Shown here in pieces: positions 12,987-22,876 of a stretch of DNA of 64,000 nucleotides; the first letter of the stretch is position 1, and each line of letters begins with the position of its first letter. The stretch covers positions 192,245,174 to 192,309,173 of the forward strand of contig NC_079147.1 of assembly GCF_945859685.1 (NCBI RefSeq), in the 5' to 3' direction. Origin of the DNA: Eupeodes corollae (lineage: Eukaryota; Arthropoda; Insecta; Diptera; Syrphidae). The translations under genes and the position numbers were made by a program. The notes below the pieces were generated by a model, which was not told the DNA's origin, made no database searches, and was given only the letters and a program-made list of their open reading frames with translations.

Positions 12987-13000
12987 TTATAAAGTAAGGA
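12987..13000 (+). repeat. Target-site duplication, right copy
   Basis: TTATAAAGTAAGGA, directly after the TAAG tail; partner of 9565-9578. Confidence 0.9.
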
Positions 13001-13250
13001 CATCCTATAATTAGTGTCAAATTTAGTATACTCGAAAATGATAGAAACATTTCTTAAACCCCCTAAACTTGTGTTGTGTTGTAGAAATGCTACCGTTTTT
13101 AGAGCAGCCATGGACAAATTTGATTATTTGAACGTTATCTACCAAAAAATATCAGAACAAAACAATTTACATGAAAAATTGTGCCGTACATTTTTTTTAA
13201 AGGATCAAAAATGCACTTCTTGATCAAAATAGATGCTGTCTATCGATTTT
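13001..13250 (-). mobile_element. LINE family C, continuation beyond the RTE insertion
   Basis: Read on the minus strand, this sequence leads into the LINE at 9578: one frame gives FEYTKFDTNYRMSLLYKLSA at about 13045-12990, a plausible eroded RT motif A region, and continues into TKFIRVYEK at 9560-9530 once the RTE and one target duplication are skipped. Further upstream the similarity fades, so the outer limit is approximate. Confidence 0.55.
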
Positions 13251-14617
13251 TTCAAATTTTTGTGTAACAACACTTTGTGTGAGAAAAAAAAGGCTGGAAT
13301 TCAATATTTTTCTATGTTCTTGGGGTACTTAAGTCGAGTACTATTCTTTGTTCTTTTTGTAGGTTTTGTTTGTTTTATTGTATAAAAAAATGTTAGTGAA
13401 ATTGTTTTAAAATAGTAACTCAAAGTTAACAACACTATTATGCACATGATAAAATAGGTTTGTTTATTTTTTCGCTAGATTTTTAGTCGAAAACCAAATT
13501 TTTTTTTATCAATGTTTGTAACATTTTTTGAAAGTTTTTATTTATGATTAAATTAAATCACGACTAGGTAGCACGAAATTGCTCATGTATGCAACGAGTC
13601 TGTTATAAAATTTAAGATTTAAAAATTTACGTGCAAAAAAGTTTGTGTTAAAAAATTTTAACTCCATTTAATTTCTCAAAGATTTTATTTAAAATCGTTA
13701 GAGCTGTTTCTTTTTAAATAATCGGGTGTACCTATGTATATAAAATATTTCAATTTTAATTTAAAAATATTTTTGGTATGCAGTTATTAAAAAAATGACT
13801 ACCTATTTTCAAGATATAGAATTTCGAAAAAAAATGTTTTTTAAAAAATCAAAAATTAAATATTTTTGAGACTGTATAAGATCTTTGCAGAAAAAAATAT
13901 TGAAACTCTTGATTAGTTCTTGAGAAAACTTAATTGTTTTATGGGGTTTCCCTTGTGCAGCAATACAAAAAATTGTTTATGTTGAAAGAACCTAAACTAA
14001 GAAATACAAATTTTAAAAAAATCTATCGATTTGTTTTTGAGAAAATTGTTTTTTTTTTTTTTTTATTTTTGACCAAAAAATTTTTATAAGGACTATTTTT
14101 AATTTTAGTTTAAAAAAAAATTAAGAAAATCGCCTACAGCTAATCGGGGGATCATTAAATTAATTTCAAAATTTTAAGTCAATCGCCCCAATGCTTTGAG
14201 AGGTAGGGGTCAGGACAGATAGACAGACGGACGGGACCAACTTTTCGTAATGTCAAGTTAGATTAAAATTTCGAGTTCGAAATTTGTTTACGAGTTCCAA
14301 ACTTGCCATTGAGTTCCTAAGTGTGCAAGTAAAAAAATGTATTGGATTTTTCTAATAAAATAAATAAAATAATCTTATGTGAACAACAATATTTTGTAAG
14401 CCACTAATTTTGAAGTCAATACTTTCATTTATTCTCGAGACATTGGAATCAAACATCAGGTTTTGCCAATTTTTTTTTAACGACTTGATTTTTCTAAAAA
14501 AAATAATTTAATGTTAGAAACAATGGCGCAAAATTTTGAACAACGTATTGTTGGGTTAAATAATTTACTTATTAGCAATTTACTAAGGGAGTTCAAAACG
14601 TTTTACCTTTGCTATAT
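13251..14617. other. Very AT-rich spacer with a repeat-like tail
   Basis: Homopolymer-rich A/T sequence without a gene. At 14150-14240 a GC-richer segment (CAATCGCCCCAATGC, then GACAGACGGACGGGACC) recalls the GACAGACGGGATGGGA tail of the 173-bp repeat element, and may be the end of a related but distinct repeat family. Confidence 0.4.
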
Positions 14618-14703
14618 CTTACTTAATTGAGTTGGCGCTACAGTCCTGTGTGAACAAGAACCTCACCCAACAAACCTTTCCATCTAGCTCGGTCCCCAGC
14701 TCA
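14618..14703 (-). mobile_element. RTE family A, 3' stub
   Basis: Reverse complement of the last 70 or so bases of the RTE at 9579-12986 (the part encoding the end of the C-terminal region, stop codon and CGCCA tail), with a CTTACTTAA remnant of the TAAG tail at its outer edge. An extremely 5'-truncated insertion or a break remnant. Confidence 0.85.
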
Positions 14704-14744
14704 TCCTCCTTTGTAGGGTACTAAGTGAGCATTGTAGACTACTG

Positions 14745-15118
14745 ACAGCACATTAAGGCAATACGCTTGACGTAAAAAGTGCTGTGTCGTCAACAAATTT
14801 AGTGTTTGCGTCCAAAGATGGCAGGTCCGACAAATAAACGTATAAAAGTATGGGTCCCAGCACTGATCCCTGTGGAACTCCACTAAATATATCGTAAAGA
14901 ATAGAGTGTACACTGCCTGCGTATACAGCAAATTTTCTGTTTTGTAAAAAACTTTTTATTAATTTAATTAGATAAATTAACCCGTCGTCGTGCCAAACAG
15001 TGTCAAAGGCTTTTTCAATGTCCAAAAGTACCAGACTAGTCGATAATTTTGAATTAAGGTTACTTTTGACGTAATTTTTAATTCCTAAAATTTGATGGCT
15101 TGTGGAGTGACTAGTCAA
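14745..15118 (-). pseudogene. Jockey-type reverse transcriptase fragment
   Basis: Palm of a Jockey-clade RT on the minus strand. The frame 15118-14753 contains motif A LVLLDIEKAFDTVWHD, motif B SGVPQGSVLGPIL and motif C as FVDDTALF, where the first residue pair of the usual FADD is changed to FVDD. Short internal deletions separate motif A from the following helix. No 5' or 3' end of the element is present. It is squeezed between the RTE stub and repeat element copy B. Confidence 0.85.
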
Positions 15119-15119
15119 A

Positions 15120-16245
15120 TTGAAAATTTTGACATTTCTCGACGTTTCAAGGTCCCTAGAGTCGAAATAGTTTTTTTTAAAAAAGATGTCTGTTGCGTGC
15201 GTGTGTAGTGTGTACGTACGTTTGTACGTCCTTACGTTCGCGACGTTTTTTTATTTTTGAAAAAATATCCATTTAACGTTTTTTTTATAAATCAAAAAAA
15301 CTGAAAAAAAATTGTCACCTCCAAAATTTTACGACTTAAATATGATTTCATCTCCAAACCAATTTTGTGCAACGAAGAATAATGTTATTGACATCTGATA
15401 AAATTTTGAGAAAAATCGAATTGTAAGTTTTTTATATAAAAAATAAAAATCTAAAAAAAATCATTACTCAAAGTTGGAAAAAATTTGAATTAATTCAAAT
15501 ATCTTTTCAAAAACTTGAAATTTAGGCTTTAAACTTATTTTATATATAAGAAATTTTGTTTTTAACATTCTGAAAAATGTTGAGAAAATCGAATTGACAG
15601 TTTTTTTTATAAAAAAATAAAAACCTTAAAAAATTAATAAAAGTTGGTAAAAATTGATTTTCGACTCAAATATCTTTTCAAAAATTGTAGATATTGGCTT
15701 TAATTTACTTCTATCTTTCAAAAAATATTGTTGTCAACATTCAGTTAAATTTTGAAAAAAATCGAATTGACAGTTTTTTTTACAAAAAAATTAAAAACCG
15801 AACAAAAATTAACAAAAGTTGGTAAAAATTGATTTTCGACTCAAATATCTTTTCAAAAATTGTAGATATTGCCTTTAAACTACTTTTATTTTTCAAAAAA
15901 AAATTGTTGTTAACATTCGATAAAGTTTAAAAAAAAATCGAATGGACAGTTTTTTTTACAAAAAATACAACTCTAAAAAAAACTTGGTAGAAATTTACTT
16001 TCGACTTTTCAAAAATTAAAAAAACTTATTATTTTAAAAGAAAATATTGTTTTCGATATTCAGTAATTTTTATATAAAAATCCAACAGTCGGTTTTTTTT
16101 TCATAAAAAATAAAATCTACAAAAAATAGTACGCAAATTTGGTAAAAATTGATACGAGTACATATAGACAAACCTTTAAGCAAGACAAATGGACAGACGG
16201 GATGGGAAGTTATCAGTGTGGGTCGCATCCCAACCTCTTTTTTTG
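15120..16245 (+). repeat. Tandem-repeat element, copy B (173-bp units)
   Basis: Second copy of the element at 1-1555, in the same orientation. The leader starts at about 15125 (GACATTTCTCGACGTTTC) with a TG/CGTACG-rich stretch (15190-15250) and the shared block GTCACCTCCAAAATTT (15315). The anchor GAATTG falls at 15418, 15591, 15764 and (as GAATGG) 15940, a 173-176-bp period. This copy has about four full units against about seven in copy A. The tail (16140-16245), including the GGGATG/CATCCC hairpin, differs from that of copy A at only about three positions in roughly 100. Confidence 0.88.
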
Positions 16246-16788
16246 ATATCCGTTTTTTTAATATTCAATATTAGTTAACTTATTATTTATTTGAATTTGT
16301 TTTGTGTTTATTTATTTATTTTGTACACACTTTTGCTAAAAAAAATATATCTATCAAAAACTGTAGGAAGTTCATAAAATTGTTCTGTGAGAATCGTAGC
16401 TTTAATTAATAATATTTCAACAGCTTTTAATTTAAATTAAGAAAGGATCAAGGTCCTTCACTGTTACAAATAATAGAAATGGTTATAACATTTTAAGATG
16501 TGTCATACTTACCTTTTAGACCTCATTAAAAATTGAAAAGAAAATCATAAAATACCAACATACATTCCACATGCAATCCACATTTCTTTTATGATAAGAA
16601 CTCCAACCCAAACATGTCGCAAATGAAATGAAAACCACATCTGTTGTTGTCCGATCTGTCATCCTCCTCAAACCTGCAACATCAAACCTCTAACCTCAAA
16701 CATGTTCCAATGAAAGGGAATTCAAAGAAAATTAAAGTTTACTTAACTGATCATTGGTTGTTTTCCCGGTGCAATGTGATCTGCAAGA
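16246..16788. other. Upstream region of the host exon; no gene seen
   Basis: AT-rich, then mixed-composition sequence with no frame of note. Proximal regulatory DNA for the promoter at 16789 is a reasonable reading but no specific site is claimed. Confidence 0.4.
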
Positions 16789-16822
16789 TCAGTCTTCGGT
16801 TAACATTTGTTCGTTACGGTTG
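16789..16822 (+). promoter_or_regulatory. Candidate core promoter: Inr plus DPE
   Basis: TCAGTC at 16789-16794 matches the arthropod initiator (TCAKTY), placing A+1 at 16791. GGTTG at 16818-16822 fits the downstream promoter element (RGWYV) at exactly +28 to +32, the spacing needed for function. No TATA box is seen at -30. It lies about 810 bp upstream of the start codon at 17601. Several upstream ATGs in between suggest either an intron in the 5' leader or an additional, closer start. Confidence 0.6.
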
Positions 16823-17600
16823 AGATTCCTGTTGAAAAATAAAATAAAATTAAATAAAAGATGATCAATTTATGACCTGTTCGTTCCGTGTCTGTTGGTT
16901 TTTTTAAGTTTTATTCTTTCTTCCTGCATTTTAGTTTTTATTTAAAATTAGACAAAATAACGATAATTAGTGAATAAATTTAATCGGCATCGGGTACTAA
17001 GGTTTATTTTATGATCGTTTTGTCGTGATCGTTCATGATCTTGCACATGGTCGTCGTCGTCGTTGTTATTTTGAGTCTAATATCCCTCGATTCATATAAC
17101 TGCCGCCTCTGACGCGGCAGCTCCCGTACGCTAGAGAATATCATCTCTTCCAACTTCATTATCTTCTGCTAGCGAAAATTTTGAAAACCAAAGGATATAC
17201 GAAAATAGATTTTTTGGCGACGAAGGCGTCGTTGTCGTTTTGGTCGTTCGTCGACGCACCGTAATATACGCGATTTTGGTTGTTTTTGTTTTGTTTGATT
17301 TTTGAGATTGGATCTGCGTTTTTTGGTCCACAACAGAGGCGACGCGTTTTATTTTTTATTTTTTGGCACGATCACTTTTCGTTGTGTGTGATCAAAGTGA
17401 TCTTTTTTGTGTCTGTTTTAAATCACACGTGCGTGTGGTGTGGTGAGAATAAAAAAGGATCTCTCTCTCTTATAAGATCCTTCGGTTGTGTCACAATGAA
17501 AACCAAGTGTGATTTTGTGTTTTTGAAGTTTTAATGAAAGAATCATAATCCCAGTGAAAATATTTATTTATTCAAAAATAAAATACCTACCTTAATAAAA

Positions 17601-18072
17601 ATGTGTCCTTTTCGAGTGGCATTAGTTGCCACAATTTTAATATCCCTGTGTTATGCCAAAAGTTCCCCAGCGGAATTCCTTAAGAGTGTTAGCGATCATG
17701 ATCGTTTTGTGGATTACGATGATCATGAATCGCATATTGTCTCCTGGACGGGTGAAAAAATTTCATCGAGTAAAAAGTCCTCGAATCATCGAAAAATTTC
17801 AGTGAGAAAAAACAAAAGTGGATTAACCATCGAACGAAATTTCCCAACAGGATTAGCTTCTCAAGACGATGGGCGTGGTGGTGCTAGTGAGGAATTACTA
17901 CAGCACCAACCGCCTCCTTTGGCTTCAACTTATTTGGAATCATCAAGATCATCATCATCGTCAACATCAACATCGTCATCATCAACATCTTCGTCAAGTT
18001 CTTCATCTTCGGGTAGGAAACGGAACCAACGTAAGCGTGGACGAGGTCAACGTCAGAAAATGAATAAAAATG
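17601..18072 (+). CDS. First coding exon of a secreted Ser-rich, basic protein (unknown)
   Basis: Likely host exon. ATG at 17601 sits in an AAAATG context. Residues 1-19 (MCPFRVALVATILISLCYA) look like a signal peptide. An acidic and His/Asp-rich stretch follows (residues 32-48), then Lys/Ser-rich sequence, a poly-Ser tract (about 115-137) encoded by TCA/TCG/TCT codons, and a strongly basic segment (GRKRNQRKRGRGQRQK, about 138-153) that could be a proprotein convertase site or a heparin-binding patch. No Cys occurs after the signal peptide. The open frame runs to 18188, but the last part is hydrophobic and AT-rich, so the exon probably ends at a splice donor: GTAATA after 18072, GTAAGC near 18031 or GTAGGA near 18012. 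No partner exon was found downstream. A secreted growth factor or matrix protein is possible, but I do not recognise it. Confidence 0.62.
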
Positions 18073-18356
18073 GTAATAACGGAAATTATATTGTTAACTT
18101 TATTTTATGTTTTTTTCTTAGAGATGATTTAGTGGTTTTGTTTATACCTTTTTGTTTACATTTTTTATTTGATCGGTTTATTTATTGAGTTGCAACATAT
18201 CACTTGTTTTTTTTTGATCGAGGTAAAAATGTGTGACTCGTGTGTTGTTTTTATTTTTTAGTAAATAAGAGAATGCAACATTAATTTGGTGCAGATAATG
18301 AGATATAATGACAACTGCATTTACGGTATCAATTTTGATTAGTATAATTATGTACA
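18073..18356. other. Presumed intron start; no gene seen
   Basis: T-rich sequence after the candidate splice donors, consistent with the 5' end of an intron on the plus strand. Confidence 0.4.
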
Positions 18357-18851
18357 TACAGTGTTGGCCAAAACAAAAGCAACTTTAATTGTCTCGATTA
18401 TTCAATAATTAAAAAAACAAATTTAGGAGACAGTTATTGTCTGTTTTTGTTTTTAAAATTTAAATAAATATTTATAGTTTCTAATGGAAAATAAATTAAA
18501 GTTGCTTTTGTAATAGTTCTTAAATATAGTACATCTAGTACAAATAGTTTAATATTAGGCTCAAAACAAAAGCAACTTTTAAAAAATATATTATTTTAGT
18601 ATTATGACGAAAAACGATACATCAAACAAACAGATCTTTTCGAAAGCATCTAATTGTCAGCTCGACTGACAACGAAAGAGAAACGTCATTCTGGTTTTGG
18701 ATAGCAGGCAGCGTGATTCGCTGTAGCTAAAGTAACTTTTTGTAAAAGCTCTTGTTTTTAATCACTTTAGCAGATCTCCGAACTTGGAGTCAATTAAATT
18801 GCTATTTGGGATACTTTCCCAAGCCAATTCAATTTGATTAAACAGATCGTT

Positions 18852-19394
18852 TTAATTTTTACAATTAATCCTTACAATTCGTTGATCTACAATTTCGCAT
18901 AGATTTTCTACTGGTTTTGAGATCTGGGAACTGTTCTGCCCATTGTAACACGTCAATTCCGTTTTCTTGAAACTGCTAAAATATCCATTTCAGAGGCAAC
19001 TGATCCTCAGAGTCTGGCAGCATTATATTTTGCCAATTGTCACGTTGCTTAAAACGATCCATTGTACCATCTTTTTGGTGAATCGTTCCCAGTCTATGCT
19101 CTGAAAAATATCCTCACACCTTTGCGTTAACTGTTCCGTGTTTAACAGTAACTTTTGGTGTAACGTGGATTTAGTCACGTTTATGTTTAGGTCGAGTTGG
19201 ATTCGTATTTCTCTCGATGATATGAAAGCGTTTTTTTGTTGTTTTTCTTGGTCTTCCACATCGATGAATCGGTTGGAATTTTTTTTTTGACACTCGACAC
19301 CAAGTAGTGTGGGATTCTTAACCATTAAAACCACCTCTTCATCAGGACCAATCTTGAAGGATCGACTTACGATTTTTCTTTCTTAATTCTGTAC
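18852..19394 (-). pseudogene. Tc1-like transposase, rest of the gene
   Basis: Continuation of the transposase on the far side of the LINE. It holds the second DNA-binding helix region ISSREIRIQLDLNINVTKST (about 19240-19170) and, after a large internal deletion removing the first catalytic Asp region, the C-terminal block GIDVLQWAEQFPDLKPVENL (about 18965-18905), which carries the last part of the DD34E core (usual form SPDLNPIENLW). Stop codon at 18854-18852. Stops and the deletion make it inactive. Confidence 0.8.
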
Positions 19395-19405
19395 AATCAC
19401 TTTGG

Positions 19406-20926
19406 GGAAAGTTTAAACTTTTAATACTTTCCCATGTTTTTTTTTAGACCATAAGCATGAGGCTTGGTTCTCCTTAATCTCCGAACATGGTTTCTTATAT
19501 TCAAGACGGACTCCATTTCAGAATTAGTATGACTTTGCAGTCTCTGGTTGTGCGATACAGCGTATTTTTTAACAACTTCTGTAATTTCTATTTGTAAGTC
19601 ACGATGTAGATCGGTATTTCTTATGTACCAAGGTGCATTAACTATTTCACGAAGGACTTTGTTTTGGATTTTTTGGATGATTTCGGTGTTTGGTTTCTTT
19701 GTACAGCCCCATAATTGGATTTCATAGGCCCAAACAGGCTTTAGTACTTGATTATACAGCATTATTTTGTTTTGGATTGATAAATCAGAGTTGTTATCAA
19801 GCATTCCAGTACATTTTTCTATATTTCAAGTTTAGTTCTTCTCTTTTCTTTTTGATGTGCTCTTTCCACTTAAGCTTTGCATCCAAAGTCATTCCAAGGT
19901 ATTTGTCGTATTGGCGTTTATCTTTTTATTGTAAAGTTTATATGTGAAGATTTTGTTTCATTGAGTGTGATACGCCATTTTTCGGTCCAAGCTCTCACTG
20001 TTTCGACGGCATTTTGTAGCTTTACTGCTGCCTTAAAGATACATTTGTCGGGTACCAAAATTGCGGTTTCATCTGCAAAAGTAGCCATTATGGTGTGATT
20101 ACCAACTGGAATATCCCTTGTGTATAGTAAATACAGGGTAGGATCTAAAACACTTCCTTGTGGTACACCGGCTTCTATTTTCTTCAATTCCGAGTATTCT
20201 TGATCGTACCTTACTCTAAACAATCGGTCTGAAATGTACGATTTTAATATTTCCAAGTACTGCCTGGGAAGATCCCTTTTGCAGCTTGTACTCAAGTCCC
20301 TCATGCTAAACCTTGTCAAAAGCTTGAGCAACAGCTAAGAAAATAGCTGAACATACTTGTTTTTCTTCTAATGCTTTTTCTATTACATCCGATATTCTAT
20401 GAACTTGGTCTATCGTGGAATGTTTATTTCTAAAGCCAAACTGATGGTTTTAAAAAAGTTTTGCCATAATTGGTATAAGCGATATTGGTCTGTAAGCCGT
20501 CACTTCTGTAGGTGGTTTAGCTTGCTTTGGTATGACAATTACTTCAGCAATTTTCCAATGGTGCGGGGCATACCGGTGCTTAAGGCATGCGTTTATTATA
20601 TATTTGAGTTTTATGAGCAGTAATTAAATCGTAACCTTGTGATTTTTTATTTGGTAGTTGATGTAAACACATACTTTTTATTTCTTTAAGACGTACAATT
20701 GATATTTCACTTTTATCTATCTTATCAACAAACTAAGTTATTTTCAGCCGCGTTTGATGAGTATGGCTTAAAAACATTCGCAAGATGTTCAGCGAAAAGG
20801 TTAGCTTTTACTTTCGGGTTACCGATCCATTTCCCATCTTGAGATTTCAAGGGCGAGTTTTGTAACTATGGTCTTTTCAGGCGCTTGGCTGCTTTCCATA
20901 GCAAAAAATCGTTAAATTCCTTTTGG
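19406..20926 (-). mobile_element. Jockey LINE, 5' truncated, inserted in the Tc1 transposase
   Basis: About 1.5-kb Jockey-clade LINE on the minus strand. The 5' side starts in the linker before the RT (NPKSFQKEFNDFLLWKAAKR, about 20940-20880). RT motif B GVPQGSVLDPTLYLLYT lies at about 20165-20115, and motif C appears as TFADETAIL (20080-20055) with the second Asp of FADD lost. The C-terminal end, VLKPVWAYEIQLWGC and VLREIVNAPWYIRNTDLHRD, ends with stop near 19421. It is flanked by AATCACTTTGG (19395-19405) and AATGACTTTGG (20927-20937), a probable 11-bp target duplication with one mismatch. No poly-A tail is visible. Confidence 0.88.
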
Positions 20927-21076
20927 AATGACTTTGGATTTGTAAAATTGTATTAATCGCCAAATCACAGATTTTGAAATGGAATATTTTTCCCATATTT
21001 TAATTTGATTCATTTCACTTTTGTATTCTTTTATAATTGTTTGTTATATTTCGTTAGAGTATTTGTTTCCGGCCAT
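20927..21076 (-). pseudogene. Tc1-like transposase, N-terminal part
   Basis: From the ATG at 21076 the minus strand reads MAGNKYSNEI, a stop, then IIKEYKSEMNQIKIWEKYS and SVIWRLIQFYKSKV, the first helix-turn-helix of a Tc1 transposase, which binds the terminal repeats. The frame breaks off at the LINE insertion and continues at 19394. Confidence 0.75.
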
Positions 21077-21342
21077 TTACAAAAGTAAGCTAAGAACAAT
21101 GATCAACTAAATAACACTGAATAAATAGATTCAACTGCACTCGTTGGCGAATACCTTCAATATGAGCAATACATTTTGAAGTTAACGGACTAACTTTTCT
21201 CTATTCATAAAAAAAGAGAGATAGCAATAAAAGTAGCTTTTGTTTTCACTAACATTAAATTTTTTTAGGGGGCTAACTTTTCTCTATTCATAAGAAGAAG
21301 AGAGATAGCCATAAAAAGTTGCTTTTGTTTTCACCAACACAA

Positions 21343-22876
21343 AATTGTGTAGGACACTTACTTGTGTGATCACAAAAACTATATTCTCTTGTAGTCTATT
21401 AAAAAGTACATACTCGTACATAATTTATTAAATTTTGGAAACAATTTAACATGATTTGTTAAAGTTATTAATTTTTGAATGGCATAAAGTTGGAGGTAGT
21501 TTTAGGTGGTAATGTTTCGCCCAACACTGTACATGCTCAAGATTGAAATTTATGTTGGCAGATGTTTATAAACAGAGAAAATTGCCACTGTATTTAATTG
21601 TATCCAATCTTTTGGTATTATTTATAATGAAGGCTTCATTTAATCTGATTAAAATTCCAATGCAATTTCAGTATGCAGCTCAGCTTATTCTTAAAACCGA
21701 TATCGCTTAACTTCTTTCTGCTTTGAAGTTTTAATTTAATTTGATTTTGAACCCGTTTAGCTAGTTTTTTTATCTTATAACTTTCTTTTAGACAAATAAG
21801 CCGCTTATATGTCAATATCATATCAAAATCTTTTTTTAAATTGACAAAAAATTAAAATTAATTTGAAATTAAAAGCTTAACATTTATAAGTTTTTATAAT
21901 TGAATTTAAACTTTTTTTTTGTTGGTTTTTAATTAATATACCCTACAAAAGTTAGTTGTGAGCGTTAAGTTTCGATAAAGTTAACTAAATACAATCAAAT
22001 TGAATAATTTATTATGTTAATGATAACATGAATTTAAATTTGAATTTAAAAAAAAAATGCAGTAAGCTGCTAATTTCCTACTTCAAATTATCTTCAACAA
22101 CCTGAAAAGTGTAATATGTAAAATGTCAGATTTACATGAGTGTGACAAACTGTCAGAAAATGATATGGTAAAGGTGTTAAACTTTAGCCAAACTTCTGGT
22201 GATTTTTTCAATTAAGATTAGCTTAAAATATTTGTTTTTGAAAAACAGGTATTTTTTCTAATTCTAAGCTAGGTTGAAATTAAGTCATGCAATTTCAGCT
22301 TAAGAATTAATAGTTTGTTCCATATCATTTACAAGGTGTGGACCATATACAAGTTTGTATTTATTAAGTCAATAAAATGGAAAAATGCCCATCCAATCTT
22401 TTCCTTAAAAATTCAGTTAAAATATTTATAGTATTTCATAAATTTTTCAAAAAATCTTTTTAAATGGTTATACCTCACGTGCCTTAAATTAATTTTTATC
22501 ATTTGTGGTGAAGTTTTTGTTCTTATATCAAATCGACATGAAATTTATTAAAAAATTAATATTTAAAACTGTAATTTTTAAAACTTGAGGAGATAGTTAA
22601 AATCAAAATTTATATTCGAAATCAGCACTAATAATGTTGTCCAAAACGTATTTTTCACAACTATGAATTAGTAAATTCAAGCTTTGCTCAAAACTTCATA
22701 AAGAGTCAAATAATCTTCAAAACTTATGAAAATTTCCAGAATCTAAATAAGATACTATTTTTATTAAAGTTGTATGTGGAAGACAGAGATTTGTACCTTG
22801 CCAAATCATGCTACAATTTTGAGTTTTTGGCTTAGCCTTAAAAATCTCGTTTTTGGTTGTCTTAAGCATTTTTAAA
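21343..22876. other. AT-rich spacer, no gene seen
   Basis: Apart from the possible Tc1 right end at 21520-21531 there is no recognised element. The frame 21821-21636 (-) is Lys/Leu-rich from AT composition and is not supported. Confidence 0.45.

Larger units (their letters stand above)
18359..21342 (-). mobile_element. Tc1-like DNA transposon, interrupted by a LINE
   Basis: The left end begins with CAGTGTTGGCCAAAACAAAA (18359) after a TA dinucleotide, as Tc1-family ends do. The right end carries the inverse, with AAAAAGTTGCTTTTGTTTTC at 21313-21332. Further copies of the AAAAGCAACTTT motif lie inside both ends (18494 inverted, 18561, 21227), and the right terminal segment is duplicated as two copies 83 bp apart (from 21188 and 21271), like the IR/DR layout of Tc1 transposons. 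A second candidate right end, CCCAACACTGTA, lies at 21520-21531; if it is the true end, removing the LINE leaves about 1.64 kb, normal for Tc1. The transposase is on the minus strand and defective. Confidence 0.85.

Noticed and set aside
17280..17534. 84-codon frame upstream of the host exon
   Set aside because: Phe/Val-rich and T-rich, most likely 5' leader or intron of the gene starting at 17601.
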